Assembly: GCA_911728435.2 (NCBI GenBank)
Contig: OU452202.1
Span: forward strand, 9,403,135-9,467,134
DNA: 64,000 bases
Direction: 5' to 3'
From: Apoderus coryli
Taxonomy: Eukaryota; Arthropoda; Insecta; Coleoptera; Attelabidae
The translations under genes and the position numbers were made by a program. The notes beneath the pieces were generated by a model, which saw nothing but the letters and a program-made list of their open reading frames with translations, ran no database searches and was not told where the DNA came from. Each line of letters begins with the position of its first letter. Positions within the stretch are counted from its first letter, which is position 1. Below are positions 54,501-64,000 of the stretch, in pieces.

Positions 54501-57500
54501 ATATTGTTAGAGTTATAATTTTATTAACAACTATTATTGTTATATTGCGTTGTACTGTTCATTGTTTTATTGTATGTATGAAAAGTCAATAAAGTATAAT
54601 ATTATAGTCATACACAATAGGTACGCTTTTGAAAAGTTATAGTGCCACATTTGCCGTAATTCAACAGTTTGTTTTTATACACCACCGAGGCAAAACATAT
54701 GCATCCTCCGGCAATCGACAGCAATAATCAGTACTTTTAACAATTCTGTAAAATTTAAGATCATCAGCAAAAAGCACATAATTACTGGTAATATCGCAAC
54801 CAATATCACTTACAAATTTTGAAAAAATAAGGAAGCTGAGTTGCTGAAAATAAAAACTGTAATAAATATTAACGAACGAAAAAAATAAAAGCGAGATTAA
54901 GCAGTATTACAAATGTCTGTCATTTTAGAACATTTACCTGTCTCAGTAAAAATCTGAGCTTTCCAACGTTTTGCATTGCTTGCTCAAAGTCGCGTACTTG
55001 CCATTATTTGGGCCTGGCATTGGTTCGTGTTGATGAGAGGGTAACCTGCCAAGGGTGTGGCCTCTGAGATGAGATAAATGGGCTGAACCACTTCTGTGTT
55101 GTTCAGATGGTCGCATGTCGCATCCATCTCTGTTGGCAAACACAAAAAGTTGCTCACAACAGTTAACTGAAAGAAGTGCACAAGATCACAAACATATGAG
55201 TGATGAGAGATAAATTTTGAGGTAAACAAATAACAAATATGTGTTATCGAAAATAGATTGATTGTGCACCATTATTCAGAATTGACAGTTCTACGCTACT
55301 CTAATGGTAAGGTGGTTCCGAAAAAACAGGCGAGCATTTGTTTGCTGGACATGATGAAGCAATGTGTCTGTTTATAAGTTTTTTTTTTATAAAATTATGA
55401 CTGGTACTATTGTGGGAGTGACGTTCATTTTTGCTTTGTTTATAATAAATTAAAGGTGCAAGTATTAGATACCAAGAATTTGAGAAAGGATTTCATAAAA
55501 TGGTAAATATTAAATGTTATGAGAAATAATTCACTACTACGCATAGTCAATTGTGAGACTACATGTAAATATACAACAAAGAATGTTTTAAAGATCATAG
55601 GTATTCTATTCAAAAGATTTTTTTTTAAGACATAAGCTAAGCTATAGTAGCGATGAGTGATGAAGATACGAATAAAAGACCTATACTCCACAATACAAAC
55701 TTTCTTATAATTAAATCATTATAAAACCATACATGTCTCGGAAAACAATGTTTCCATCGTCAGTGGTTACATCGAAATAGAAATCCAATTGGATGTTTAT
55801 TTTCATTATAATTAAATATCGTTTAATCGTTTATTTAGTTATAGCCAGAATTTTGATGTTTATTTTGATTTAAAAAGAACTTTTCTTTCCACAGTGTGAG
55901 CTTATAATTTAAATTCCAATTGGCTTTCTATTTCAATGTAACCCCTTATGATGGACGCATTGTTTTCCGAAACATGTATGGTTTTATAATGAATTGATTA
56001 AAAGAAAGTTTGTATTGTGGTGTAGACGTCTTTCATTCGTAAATATTTTCTTTGCTTATCTCAAATTAATCCAAATAAAAACATTTTTAAGCAATATTTA
56101 TTTTGATATTTGTTTAAAAAAAGAAGTTTGAAATATTAGATTTTATTATGGTAAAAGTCGTTCAATTATTGTAAACTTTGAAATATTCCCAGGATATAGT
56201 AATAGTAGTAGTCACAGGTATGGTATTAAACATTTATACACACTAAAAATAACAACATAGTTAGGAATCACGAACTCACAAAATGGTGAGTCTATTGTGT
56301 AGCTATATAGTAATATCTTTAATCTTAACTATGTTGTAATTTTTAGTGTGTATAATTTGTTTAATTCCATACCTGTAATCCTAACCAATATGTTGACATG
56401 ATTTTATGTATAATGCCACTGATGATGGTATAGCTAATTCCGAAATATGTCTGGCAAAATCTCCCCCACCTAAGATGAAAGAATCTTGAACAGCTGGCGT
56501 CGTTTGATTTATAAATTTCAATTGAGTTTTATAAAGCCCAAAAAAGATATTTGCAAGATTTTGCCCCTTTCTGGGGCAGAATCAAACCCAAATTTGGGCT
56601 GATAACTGATTTTGAAATTTGTTAGCGTTGTGCAATGAAAATGTGTTCGAAATATGCCACCGCTGGTTTTTATTAACAAACATGACAACGAGAAATGAAA
56701 TTATGGCGATCTATTGATTAACACTGAAACATCAAATAGCGATCCTGCTGCAGGTAACGTTAAGGATAGTCGGACACAATAGTAATTATATCGCATGGTG
56801 TATTTTTCAGTTTCAATCTAATATATTGATCACTGAATAATAAATTTATTATAATGGTTACTTCGGATCACATCTTGGTCCATTTTTGTTCAATGTTTTT
56901 ATTAATGGTATAGTGCAATGCTTTGAATTCAAGCTTTGTGCAGACGATCTAAAATTTTTCAGAAGCGTGTGGAATTTAACTGATTATCATAGCATACATG
57001 ATGACCTTAACCGTTGAGTTGGAGACGGCTTGGCGCGCGACACATTTAAAAGCCAACGTTGAACTCTTGTCGAGCGAGATGCCCATGGGTGCATGAAATT
57101 AATTTCAAAGAAGTAAAGTTGAATGGAGTCACTTATTGACTTTGCTTTTTTGACATCCACCAATCAATTAAATTTGCAATATCAATTTTAACCTTTTTTT
57201 AAATAGGTAGTAATGTACCTGCCGGGGGTCCACCGGATCCAGAAAAATTTTGAAAGTGGTCTATGAAACAAAAGAATTTGGGAACCTCTGCTCTAGAGTA
57301 TCATCGAGATTTGCTAATGAAAATCCTGATATTCAACTTAAGAGATCTTGGATAGATGATGGTTGTACGGCATTTCTTGTGTCTTTTGTAATTATTGTTA
57401 AACAATCGAAGGTGGAATATACACATTCCGAGAATGATGTTTGGTTGCTTCATGGTTTAAACAGCTTTGATTAATTTATTATATGGAAATAAGACTAATA

Positions 57501-60500
57501 TCAATGTCAAACAAATGTGTGATCTTGTGCAAAATCTAATATTTATCGTAAAGTTCTAAGAAACTAAACTAATTTTTTTCAGTGGAAAAATTGTGACAGT
57601 ATTTTTTGCATTTTGTAAGCTTCTACATAAAGCAGCCGCTCGTAAACAATATAAGCTGTTACTAATATGAAATACAAAGAGAAACCGTAATGTATACTGG
57701 CAAATAAACTCAAAATCAACTATCTAAAATCTACAGATAATTCAATGAAAACCAATTTTAATATCATACAAAGATAAATACGTTTTCAAAAAAGTATTAG
57801 AGGGAAAAAAGCTTCTAATTAACTGACGTATCAAGTAATGTTTTTCGAACCATTAGCTTTTTTTTTAATTCTATTCTTAAAGTCGTAACGTTAGTCCCGA
57901 GGATTGATCTCTCTCTCTCTCTAGGAAATTAAAGAGTGAAAGTCTTATACTAAATATTTAGTTTGCACTCATGGGGATATCCATTTAGAAGAAGCTGTTT
58001 GACTTATCAAATGACTCTCTTGTGCGAGTTTTGGTGTAAAGAATATCTATAAGGCCATTACATCCCTTAAAAGTCACTGTTGCTATTATGGGAAGATGCA
58101 TTGTCCCATATTTCTTATAAAGAAAGAAGCAAAGATATGATGCTGACTTCTCAATCACGATGTTTCCCAACAAAACTCGCGCCATCGTAAATTTATTACG
58201 CGGAATTTCACGCAATTGACCTGTGAACTGGCATGGCTATCACCGCAGATGATATTGATAGTCAACATTCGCAGAGTTTTGCTGCTACACGACCCAAGCT
58301 GCTTGTATTTTGATTAGTTTTCTAACTTTTTTAATTTTCCTGTTGTATAAATACTATTGGTTTTCGTTGATATAGCTAGGAAAAACAAATAAAACTACCC
58401 AAATACTAAAAAAGTATAAATGAAAGCCAGTCCCAATTTGCAATAAGATAAAAAAAGAAACGAATAAAAAAATAAAATTAAAAAAATAAGTACAGCAATA
58501 GATCGGCCTCATGCTGGGAAGCGGGTACATGCTGCCGGCCATTATTATGCAACAAGGCAGATGTGTAGCTGGGTGGGGGTGTGTCAGGAGGCGAGAACGA
58601 CCCTTGGCTTCGTTGCAATGTGCGGGCGGCGATGGCTTGACTGGCAGCAGGTGGTGGCAGGTAGGGGTCGTTTTCAGTCACTTGATGGTAATCTTTCCTG
58701 AAACAATGTAAGTTTTTATTTTTAGTAACAATATGTAAGCCCAATAATGAGAATCAGTTTTACATATAACAACAAATAACTGGGAATACGGGGGTTGTTT
58801 CAAATAAAATATCAGGCCATGTATGTTAATATATCAAGGGTTATAGTTCGTAACCCAGAAGGTGTCAGGCAGGATACGGTGTTCTTGCAAAAACGTGATT
58901 TTACTGTTTTTTATAAACATTTATACCCTAGTTATATTGTTACTAGTGTACTTAACAATATTATTTATTGAAAATTATTGTCTAGTTTTATTTTGACCAA
59001 ATTTTTTTGTAAAATGTTGGGGTACTTTATGAGTACCAGTGCACGATAACTTGATTATTTGTTTCTAATAACATCATTTCATTATTTTTTCAGTTAATTT
59101 AAATTAATCGGAATGACATATGACGAACTCATGGACGATATTCAAGGTATGCCATCTGATCTAGAATCAGTCGTTGACAACTCTGCGGAAGAATGCCAGG
59201 AAGCCGCCACGGATCCCAGGGTGGTACAGCCCGTGACCTTCAATAAATAATTAATTTTACTTTAAAGAATGTCCATGATTTATAGAGAAGCGTATTTTAT
59301 TCCCATAGTAATTAGGAATAAAGAGAGACGCTTATTGTGATTTCAATTATTTTAAAGTACATTTTGTGTTGTGATACATGATGGGGCTAGTCTAACCTAG
59401 GGTCTAATATATATTAGAAAATATGTTGAACATCATTTTATCATATCGCATTTGATATTATTTACATTTAATTTAATACTTAAAAAATGTTTCTTACTTT
59501 TTCCTTATGTAAATCCACGTATGTGAATCAACCCATACTAGGACTGTTAACAACAAGCCAGCGACTAATGCTGATGCTAACATTAACGTCAATCCTAACA
59601 AGCCAACGTTGCACAACGCTCTGGCTCCTCTTAAATAATGAGTATGTAGAGCTCTACAATCTACCATCGCTGTGAGGGATGTACTAATTGTATCCGCTGT
59701 ATTTATTTCATTTTTAAGAGAATTGAACTTCTGATCCAGACCTAAAAGTATTGACACATATTTAAAATTATTGCAAATTAGGCTTCCTCCAAGATCAGAG
59801 GAAATCATACATATTTGATTTAATAATTTAATTAAATATACCTTTTCGTGGGAAAAGCTGGATTGCTAACGGTTTAAGTCCATTAAGGTTAAGCCTCATG
59901 TGCTCCATTGTTGTTTTTGCTTCACGTAATCGTTGTGTAAAAGGGTTAGCCCGCGCCCTTTCACAATTTGTGTAGTATTTCAATATCTCCTTAGACAAAT
60001 CATTAGACGCTTGATCTTCAATAAACTTTCCAGGGTCCATACAGAGATCGGATAAAGCTACACTAGAAGCTGTAAGTAAATTAGCTGTTTTAGCGTTTAC
60101 AACATTATCTAATTGAAAATTAAATCGTTGTTATCGTTTATGGGTCTGTTTCACATAGTCCCGATCTAATTTAAATGATATTCACTGCATTTAAATAGAA
60201 ACCTTCATTACTGAATGACTGTGTTATTCTAAGACGGTACCACAGCTTGGCTTTATAATCTTCAGTTTGATAGTGACAGATTTAGTAAATAATTCATATT
60301 GATGAATGTATTCTAGATGTAGTGTCATTATGATATATTTACATCCTCATTTGGTTGTCATTATGGCTTTTATAATATGATTCAGTGCCATTATGATTAA
60401 ATGTTGATTGATACACGTTCGATATTAACTCTTGTTAATGAAACTTGTGTAAATAAACGCCTCGTGGTTTAACTTTATACGCGTATCATTATAAGGTTCA

Positions 60501-63500
60501 TATTGAATTAGTATCATTAAAAAAATATTAGTCATTCACTGAACTTAAGGAAATGCTTTGAATTTAATATTAATTAATAAAAAAAAAAACATTTAGAATG
60601 GAAATTATATTATTTGCTACACCAAATTTAAATAGAGTGATTCAGTAGGAAATGTCAATATTTTAGGTACCTACGTATTCAGGGATCGATAATAAACATA
60701 AAAGTTCCTACAAATGTAGGTCCTATTCTAAGCCTTTACAGAAATAGAGAGTTAAACAATATTCAGTTTAAGATGCCACCGTTTACTTCTAAACACATGT
60801 CAGCTCCAGTGGCGGCTATTCAGGTGTAGTAGATGAAGTGCCACTTCACCAAAAATAAATAAAAATATAAAAATATATACTAATATCTTCCAATTTATAG
60901 TCTTTCTATTTAAGGAGACAAAATGCATTTATGAACCACTGGCGCGACGGCTTTCTTGCATTAGCAAAGAATACTACGGCGTTGATCAATAATAAACCAC
61001 TGGCGCGAGATGCTCTCCAGCCTCCAAATTCGAGTGTATTGCAAGCGAAAGACGAGCAGAAAAATAACCCGAGTCGGGCACCGGCATGCATATGTTAACG
61101 TTATATATCCCGGATGCTATGACAACGGGTTACGCGACTCGCGGCAGCTTTTTATCAGGTGGAGTGAATTGCATATATGCGTGGATCTCCTACACTTCGG
61201 ATTTATATTAGAAGGATAGAAGTCGTTTACGTAGTTTTTTTTTATTATTATTATAGTTTTTTGGATGGTTTTCGTACGTGTATTAATCTGACAAAAAAAA
61301 ACATGAACTTTTTAAGGATACTCAAAATTTTTACATCAGTATCCTTACTCGAAAAACTGACAGCAAAATCGGGGACAGACGGTAAAATTATATCGTTAAA
61401 AAGATAAGTACATCCGATAAAATAAAAGCTCTTGTGTTTTTACTAATGATAAAAGCTAAAACGGCGAATTAGCTGTTTTTTGTTCCCTGCACTACACCTC
61501 TTTTGCAACCCGCGAGCCGCCACTGGTCAACTCTCTGCTGAATAGCTACAGTCGCTCCATGAATTGATGCGGGTCTGATTCTTATAATTGCTGCTGCCTT
61601 TATTATTCGATCGACCACTCTCAAAGACAATAATCCAGAGTATTATGAGTACTATGCGGACAACCTCGACCAATCCACCGGTTTGGAAAGTTGTTGTTTA
61701 AAAAAGTTCGTACTTGTAAGCTGTAGTTTGCAGGGGCACATCATGTTGTAAGTACATGTTATGTCGTACATATTGAGTTCTAATAGGTTTTGCAAGTGAT
61801 TCTGTAGAACATTTAAATATTCTTGTCCTGTAAGATGATTCTCTAATATGAATGGACGGATCAATTGACGATTTAATATCCCACACCACACATTAATGCT
61901 GAATTTATGTTGAAACCTATGTTCTACCGTAGCGCGAAGGATTTCGTAGGACCATCGGTTTTTATTGTGCAAATTATACCATCACAAGTGAACTGTGCTT
62001 CATCAATGAACAGAAGATACTTATAGTCTTCGATTTGCATTAATCCAATTACAGAGTTACATCCTTTTTTTAACATCCTTCTGGTCCTCCACTCGCACAC
62101 CTCGGTACGCACTTAAGCCCCCGGCGTGTACGAATGGCGTACTTCTGCCTTGAAGGCTTATTGTGCCTTTTCAGGACCATACTCACCCAACCATACCACG
62201 CAACATTCATTCTTCGCCTATATGGGCCACCGTCAAGTACCGTCTATAATGAACCCCCTAAACGGTCACCCACCACGCGACATTCATTCTACAACCTAGA
62301 TGGGCCACCGCTAGGTCCGTTTTTAATAAACCCCCCAGACGGTCACCTATCTTGTAGCCGCGTCCACAGAACTGCACTTCGACGGCGTCACTGTATCTAG
62401 GCTACCCGATCCGGCAGAGTTACGTCCTTACCGCAAAATCACCATCTTGCAAATGTTGAACTCGTTGTAAGTGAAATGGGCATAAATAATTAATTTGAGG
62501 TCTCATCCAAGCAGACTATTGTGTAATTTGATGAATATCTGCATTCGCCTTGTACTTATGTGACGGCGTTAAGAATAGCCTATTCGTGGTCAACATCAAG
62601 TGCCGATGGCCGTTCACATACAATTTTCGCACTTGGAAACATATCCGCTGTCGTTGACGGTCAGGATTCGTTCACCACCAACTATTTAAAGTTAAACTGT
62701 GATAAGGACCAGTCATTTGTATTTACAGCAATTGCTCGAGTTGGCAGTGGGCATTCTGTCTGTGATTCGAAGACCTGCCTCATGCCTGGACAGGGGTTCA
62801 TTATTGAACGCTTGTTTCGCGTTGTACCATTCTCACCTTTCATATGGGACTGTTTTGTGGGGAAATTGTGCGTCCGTTATTGCGGCATTTCGATGGCAGA
62901 AAAAGGCGTGGGACCCATCGAGCATTGTCCACCTATATGTAAAGAGTTTGGCATAATACCACTCGACTTCCTACAATTTTCATTTATCAGCAGTTATTGC
63001 AAATACATGCGAGTAAACACCACTTCTCCACAAACTCGGATTTCCACCAAGTCGAAGTGGTAATAATATACGACCGCAGAACACCGGGATGTATAACATA
63101 CAGCCGGAGTCCATGAAAGCACATAACTTGAATACATTTAAAATTCGAATAAAAATATATTTGTTGTCAAAGCGTTTCTACTCGGTGGTTGACGCCGCTG
63201 TGTGCATGTCTTGGACTATGTAAATTTTATTGATTTGGTGGTGAAGTTAATTATATGTGTTCTATACAATTTTTTGTACTTTTAAATTCTAAGAATTACT
63301 GTAGATACTTCGAATGTATTTCAATCGACGCCTGAGGCTAGAAGATATGAAATACGATTTAGAGAGAACAAGGAAAGAATCCTCTTATATGCAGATTGGT
63401 TTAGAAAGAAAGCCTTAAATAAGTAAATCACAAGTTACCACATACCTAAATAAACACTTGTCATCAAATATGAAATTATAACGGCTAATAGTCCGCATAC

Positions 63501-63655
63501 CGAAAAAGCTATCAACGCGCATCTATTATGTCTGGCGACACCCACTAACAACACAACACACAATATTAAAAGTACACTTAACACTGTCATAGTTAAGGTC
63601 CAACGCAACGTTTCATATTTATCACCTTCACGAACCTTGGGTGCCAAATCCAAAC
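51048..63655 (-). CDS. tty: tweety family protein (partial; exons 63655-63446, 60069-59842, 59741-59498, 58697-58494, 55129-54998, 51540-51048)
   Basis: Tweety/TTYH proteins are five-pass plasma-membrane proteins reported as volume- or calcium-regulated anion channels; structures have questioned the pore. Six exons join with matching phases to give about 503 residues: TM3 and TM4 (exon 1 here), an extracellular domain with DLCMDPGKF, YYTNCERARANPFTQRL and VDCRALHTHYLRGARALC, TM5 (GLLGLTLMLASALVAGLLL), and a cytoplasmic tail. The tail holds KDYHQVTENDPYLPPP and a PPPSY motif of the type bound by Nedd4-family WW domains. The N-terminus (TM1-2) lies beyond 64000. An insect tweety-2-like paralogue is likely, but which of the family is not certain. 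Introns are crowded with TEs. Confidence 0.9.
51640..52700 (+). mobile_element. decayed LINE with 3' tail in tweety intron
   Basis: Reads LFINDLGFSIVSERLIFADD (FADD catalytic block), LKIFTSVTQVEGCSLLQRDL, INIWWDNNKIALNPDKC, FVRVKDLGVTFDEYLTFADH, KMYGLLVRNS and YVRSKLEYC, the palm/thumb region of a Jockey-like RT. The frame at 51775-52134 stays open. The end is AATAAAGCAATTATTATTATTA at about 52678-52699. Opposite strand to tweety. Confidence 0.85.
52968..53093 (-). repeat. interspersed repeat family copy C
   Basis: Reverse complement of copies A and B: AATTTTGTGGCATAGCGGAC ... TTTGTTTAATTTAGCAGTGC ... GAGACATGGGTCGACAGATA. Confidence 0.75.
53151..53655. mobile_element. solo LTR, about 505 bp
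   Basis: Begins TGTGACGAAT and ends ATCGTTACA, so the tips TGTGACG/CGTTACA form the usual short TG...CA inverted repeat. The segment has a plausible AAATAAA signal at about 53573 and is less AT-rich than its flanks. No primer-binding site or polypurine tract follows. Flanks ATAT and GTAT agree at three of four bases. A gypsy-type origin is likely; the class is not proven. Confidence 0.6.
54170..54607 (+). mobile_element. LINE 3' end
   Basis: The open frame 54178-54435 ends LYNKLILLFPSINIKNMNQS and FAKEFLVNSCFYSVSDY, the conserved LINE ORF2 C-terminus (LYN.LP..IK...F...L...L....FYS..E). A 3' UTR follows, with CAATAAAGTATAATATTATAG at about 54588. Confidence 0.7.
54943..55129 (-). CDS. tty: same tweety exon read through to a short C-terminus
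   Basis: Without using the internal donor the exon continues as KYATLSKQCKTLESSDFY and a stop at 54943. That ending is clean, well formed and looks like a conserved tweety C-terminus, so a shorter isoform is likely. Confidence 0.7.
54998..55129 (-). CDS. tty: tweety exon, long-isoform version
   Basis: Acceptor TTTGCCAACAG at 55130; DGCDMRPSEQHRSGSAHLSH ... HEPMPGPNNG. An internal donor (AA|GTACGC) at 54997 leaves phase 2 and joins the final exon in frame. Confidence 0.75.
55662..56050. repeat. palindromic MITE, about 390 bp
   Basis: Arms of about 130 bases are inverted: CCACAATACAAACTTTCTT, ATTATAAAACCATACATGT, TCGGAAAACAATG, TCCATC, GGTTACAT, GAAATAGAAA and CCAATTGG all recur in reverse order. 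The unpaired centre is about 120 bases. Located in the tweety intron. Confidence 0.85.
56214..56382. repeat. MITE, about 169 bp
   Basis: CAGGTATGGTATTAAACA ... TATACACACTAAAAATAACA ... AACATAGTTA on the left is mirrored by TAACTATGTTGTAATTTTTA ... GTGTGTATAA ... CCATACCTG on the right; arms about 50 bases. Confidence 0.85.
56870..57020 (+). mobile_element. reverse transcriptase fragment
   Basis: GSHLGPFLFNVFINGI then FKLCADDLKFFRSVWN and DYHSIHDDLN: the GxxLGP-FINDI and (Y/F)ADD blocks of a LINE, close to the 51640 copy. Only about 50 residues survive. Confidence 0.75.
57906..57923. repeat. (CT)n microsatellite
   Basis: TCTCTCTCTCTCTCTC run in the tweety intron. Confidence 0.9.
58494..58697 (-). 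CDS. tty: tweety exon, cytoplasmic tail with PPPSY motif
   Basis: Acceptor TTGTTTCAG at 58698; KDYHQVTENDPYLPPPAA ... FSPPDTPPPSYTSALLHN ... ASQHEADLL. Donor GTACTT at 58493 (weaker than consensus) gives phase 2, which the next exon requires. If unspliced it would end after LYLFF at 58478. Confidence 0.85.
59113..59250 (+). other. 45-codon acidic ORF, possible transposase N-terminus
   Basis: ATG at 59113 after an acceptor-like TTATTTTTTCAG: MTYDELMDDIQGMPSDLESV then DNSAEECQEAATDPRVVQ and a stop. Short acidic N-termini of this type start piggyBac-like transposases, but no catalytic block or clear ends were found. It is on the strand opposite tweety, inside an intron. Confidence 0.25.
59498..59741 (-). 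CDS. tty: tweety exon, extracellular domain part 2 and TM5
   Basis: Acceptor ACTTTTAG at 59742; GLDQKFNSLKNEINTADT, AMVDCRALHTHYLRGARALC (matches the family CRSLH.DYL.AL.GLC block), then a hydrophobic TM5 and VWVDSHTWIYIRK. Donor GTAAGA at 59497, phase 2. Confidence 0.92.
59842..60069 (-). CDS. tty: tweety exon, extracellular domain part 1
   Basis: Acceptor TTACTTACAG at 60070; SSVALSDLCMDPGKFIED ... KEILKYYTNCERARANPF ... KPLAIQLFPRK; donor GTATAT at 59841. The Cys residues and the ANPF motif are conserved in TTYH proteins. Confidence 0.9.
60070..60806. other. tweety intron, no feature seen
   Basis: AT-rich intronic sequence without a recognisable repeat. Confidence 0.4.
60807..61525. mobile_element. 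hAT-type element, 719 bp, non-autonomous
   Basis: Left CAGTGGCGGCTATTCAGGTG and right CGCGAGCCGCCACTG are inverted (CAGTGGCGGCT). The flanks GTCAGCTC (60799-60806) and GTCAACTC (61526-61533) agree at seven of eight bases, an aged 8-bp duplication. No transposase frame is recognisable inside. CCACTGGCGCGA occurs twice internally (60938 and 60999). Confidence 0.85.
61534..62112 (-). mobile_element. DDE transposase fragment (HPYHIQ-type family)
   Basis: Reads VCEWRTRRMLKKG, YKYLLFIDEAQFTCDGI (LFTDEA.FT block with the first Asp), then in the next frame NLHNKNRWSYEILRAT, FQHKFSINVWCGILNRQLIR, PFILENHLTGQEYLNVLQNH, and near the end KPVDWSRLSA. The C-terminus runs into the right flank of the hAT element. 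Stops and one frameshift; inactive. Confidence 0.75.
62195..62347. repeat. two tandem units of about 77 bp
   Basis: ACCACGC(A/G)ACATTCATTCT ... TGGGCCACCG ... TAAT(G/A)AACCCCC ... ACGGTCACC occurs twice back to back (62195-62271 and 62272-62347) with about 20 percent difference. No protein family is recognisable. Confidence 0.85.
62540..63240 (+). mobile_element. LINE 3' half, decayed
   Basis: Frames give FTTNYLKLNCDKDQSFVFTA (the N.L.LN..KT..L.F block), then NACFALYHSHLSYGTVLWGN (the LINE thumb-region block YY.L..S.L.YGI..WG) with RWQKKA. At the end come NLNTFKIRIKIYLLSKRFYS. Frames shift between blocks. It lies in the tweety intron on the opposite strand. Confidence 0.75.
63446..63655 (-). 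CDS. tty: tweety exon with TM3-TM4
   Basis: Acceptor TTTTTGTTCCAG at 63656; reads LDLAPKVREGDKYETLRW, TM3 (LTMTVLSVLLILCVVLLVGV), RHNRC, TM4 (ALIAFSVCGLLAVIISYLM) and VYL. Donor GTATGT at 63445. The open frame continuing upstream to 63866 is intron. Phase 1 at the end joins the next exon as VYL-ASSVALSDLC. Confidence 0.9.
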
Positions 63656-64000
63656 CTGGAACAAAAAGGCTTAATAAATATTTTGTTATAACATGAATAG
63701 ATTTGTGACATGCCAATAGAAGTAACAAATCGTTTTCGTTAGCGTCTCTTTCGGATGTCATTTTTGTGAAGAATAAATAGACGAACATGGATATTAATGC
63801 CGACTGGTACCAGATAAAAGTTAGAGTGTCAATGTGAACAAGTAAAACCATTATTAAAAATACCAAGATTAAAACCCAACTTCATAGAGCTTAGAAATCT
63901 GATAACTCATATTTTTAAGTACTCTTTCACGTGATATTTATGAGTAAAATATATACTGGATTAGCTAGCCCCTCCACTGATTAGATTAAGATATTTTACA

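Noticed and set aside
63660..63866. Methionine start and hydrophobic stretch upstream of the first tweety exon
   Set aside because: A good acceptor (TTTTTGTTCCAG) lies at the exon edge and the upstream residues do not match TTYH; it is intron.
1..64000. tRNA, rRNA, CRISPR arrays, riboswitches, bacterial operons
   Set aside because: None seen. Spliced genes and eukaryotic transposons make prokaryotic features unlikely; a covariance-model scan would be needed to exclude a small tRNA-like SINE head.

Overview
The window looks like an AT-rich insect nuclear genome with very dense transposable elements (TEs). Introns have GT-AG junctions, two conserved animal genes are spread over small exons, and nearly everything else is a TE remnant. 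A beetle is my guess from the TE mix, but the sequence alone does not prove it.

Host genes. (1) A tweety-family membrane protein (TTYH/tty) occupies the right end on the minus strand. Six exons between 63655 and 51048 join in consistent phase and encode transmembrane segments 3-5 plus the cytoplasmic tail; the N-terminal exons lie beyond 64000. Exon 5 can either run to its own stop or splice to a long final exon, giving two possible C-termini. (2) B9D1, a ciliary transition-zone protein, is on the minus strand at 42921-41802. Two exons join in frame, and the last exon was not found. (3) At 1840-1577 (minus) is a first exon for a secreted, divergent GH18 chitinase-like protein. A second short GH18-like exon lies at 9733-9582 (minus). 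It cannot be the next exon of the same gene, because it lies upstream of it.

Layout. 0-10 kb: palindromic repeats, a decayed LINE, a decayed DDE transposon and the GH18-like exons. 10.8-12.4 kb: a THAP-domain gene remnant between long imperfect inverted repeats, resembling a P-type transposon. 14.5-17.0 kb: a 5'-truncated LINE with an intact 760-residue reverse transcriptase ORF. 17.2-19.2 kb: two copies of a repeat, one carrying a nearly 400-bp hairpin. 19.2-22.9 kb: a composite of a LINE, a pogo-type 5' end and a Crypton tyrosine recombinase. 23-34.7 kb: fragments of DDE, pogo/Tigger and R1-like elements, with two inverted copies of a hairpin repeat. 35.5-41.7 kb: a Tc1/mariner-type element with 37-bp ends, three LINE fragments and a mariner. 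41.8-42.9 kb: B9D1. 43.9-48.9 kb: a LINE tail, a large palindrome with a nested MITE, a hAT MITE with a perfect 8-bp target duplication, and a Harbinger-like MITE. 51-63.7 kb: tweety, with TEs in most introns (LINE pieces, a solo LTR, palindromic MITEs, a hAT element).

The host genes do not form a pathway. The dominant biology is repeated TE insertion and decay around two conserved genes. I saw no tRNA, rRNA, CRISPR or bacterial-type operon. Nothing here is clearly a new system; the best leads are the THAP/inverted-repeat element, the alternative tweety C-terminus and the pogo-Crypton composite.
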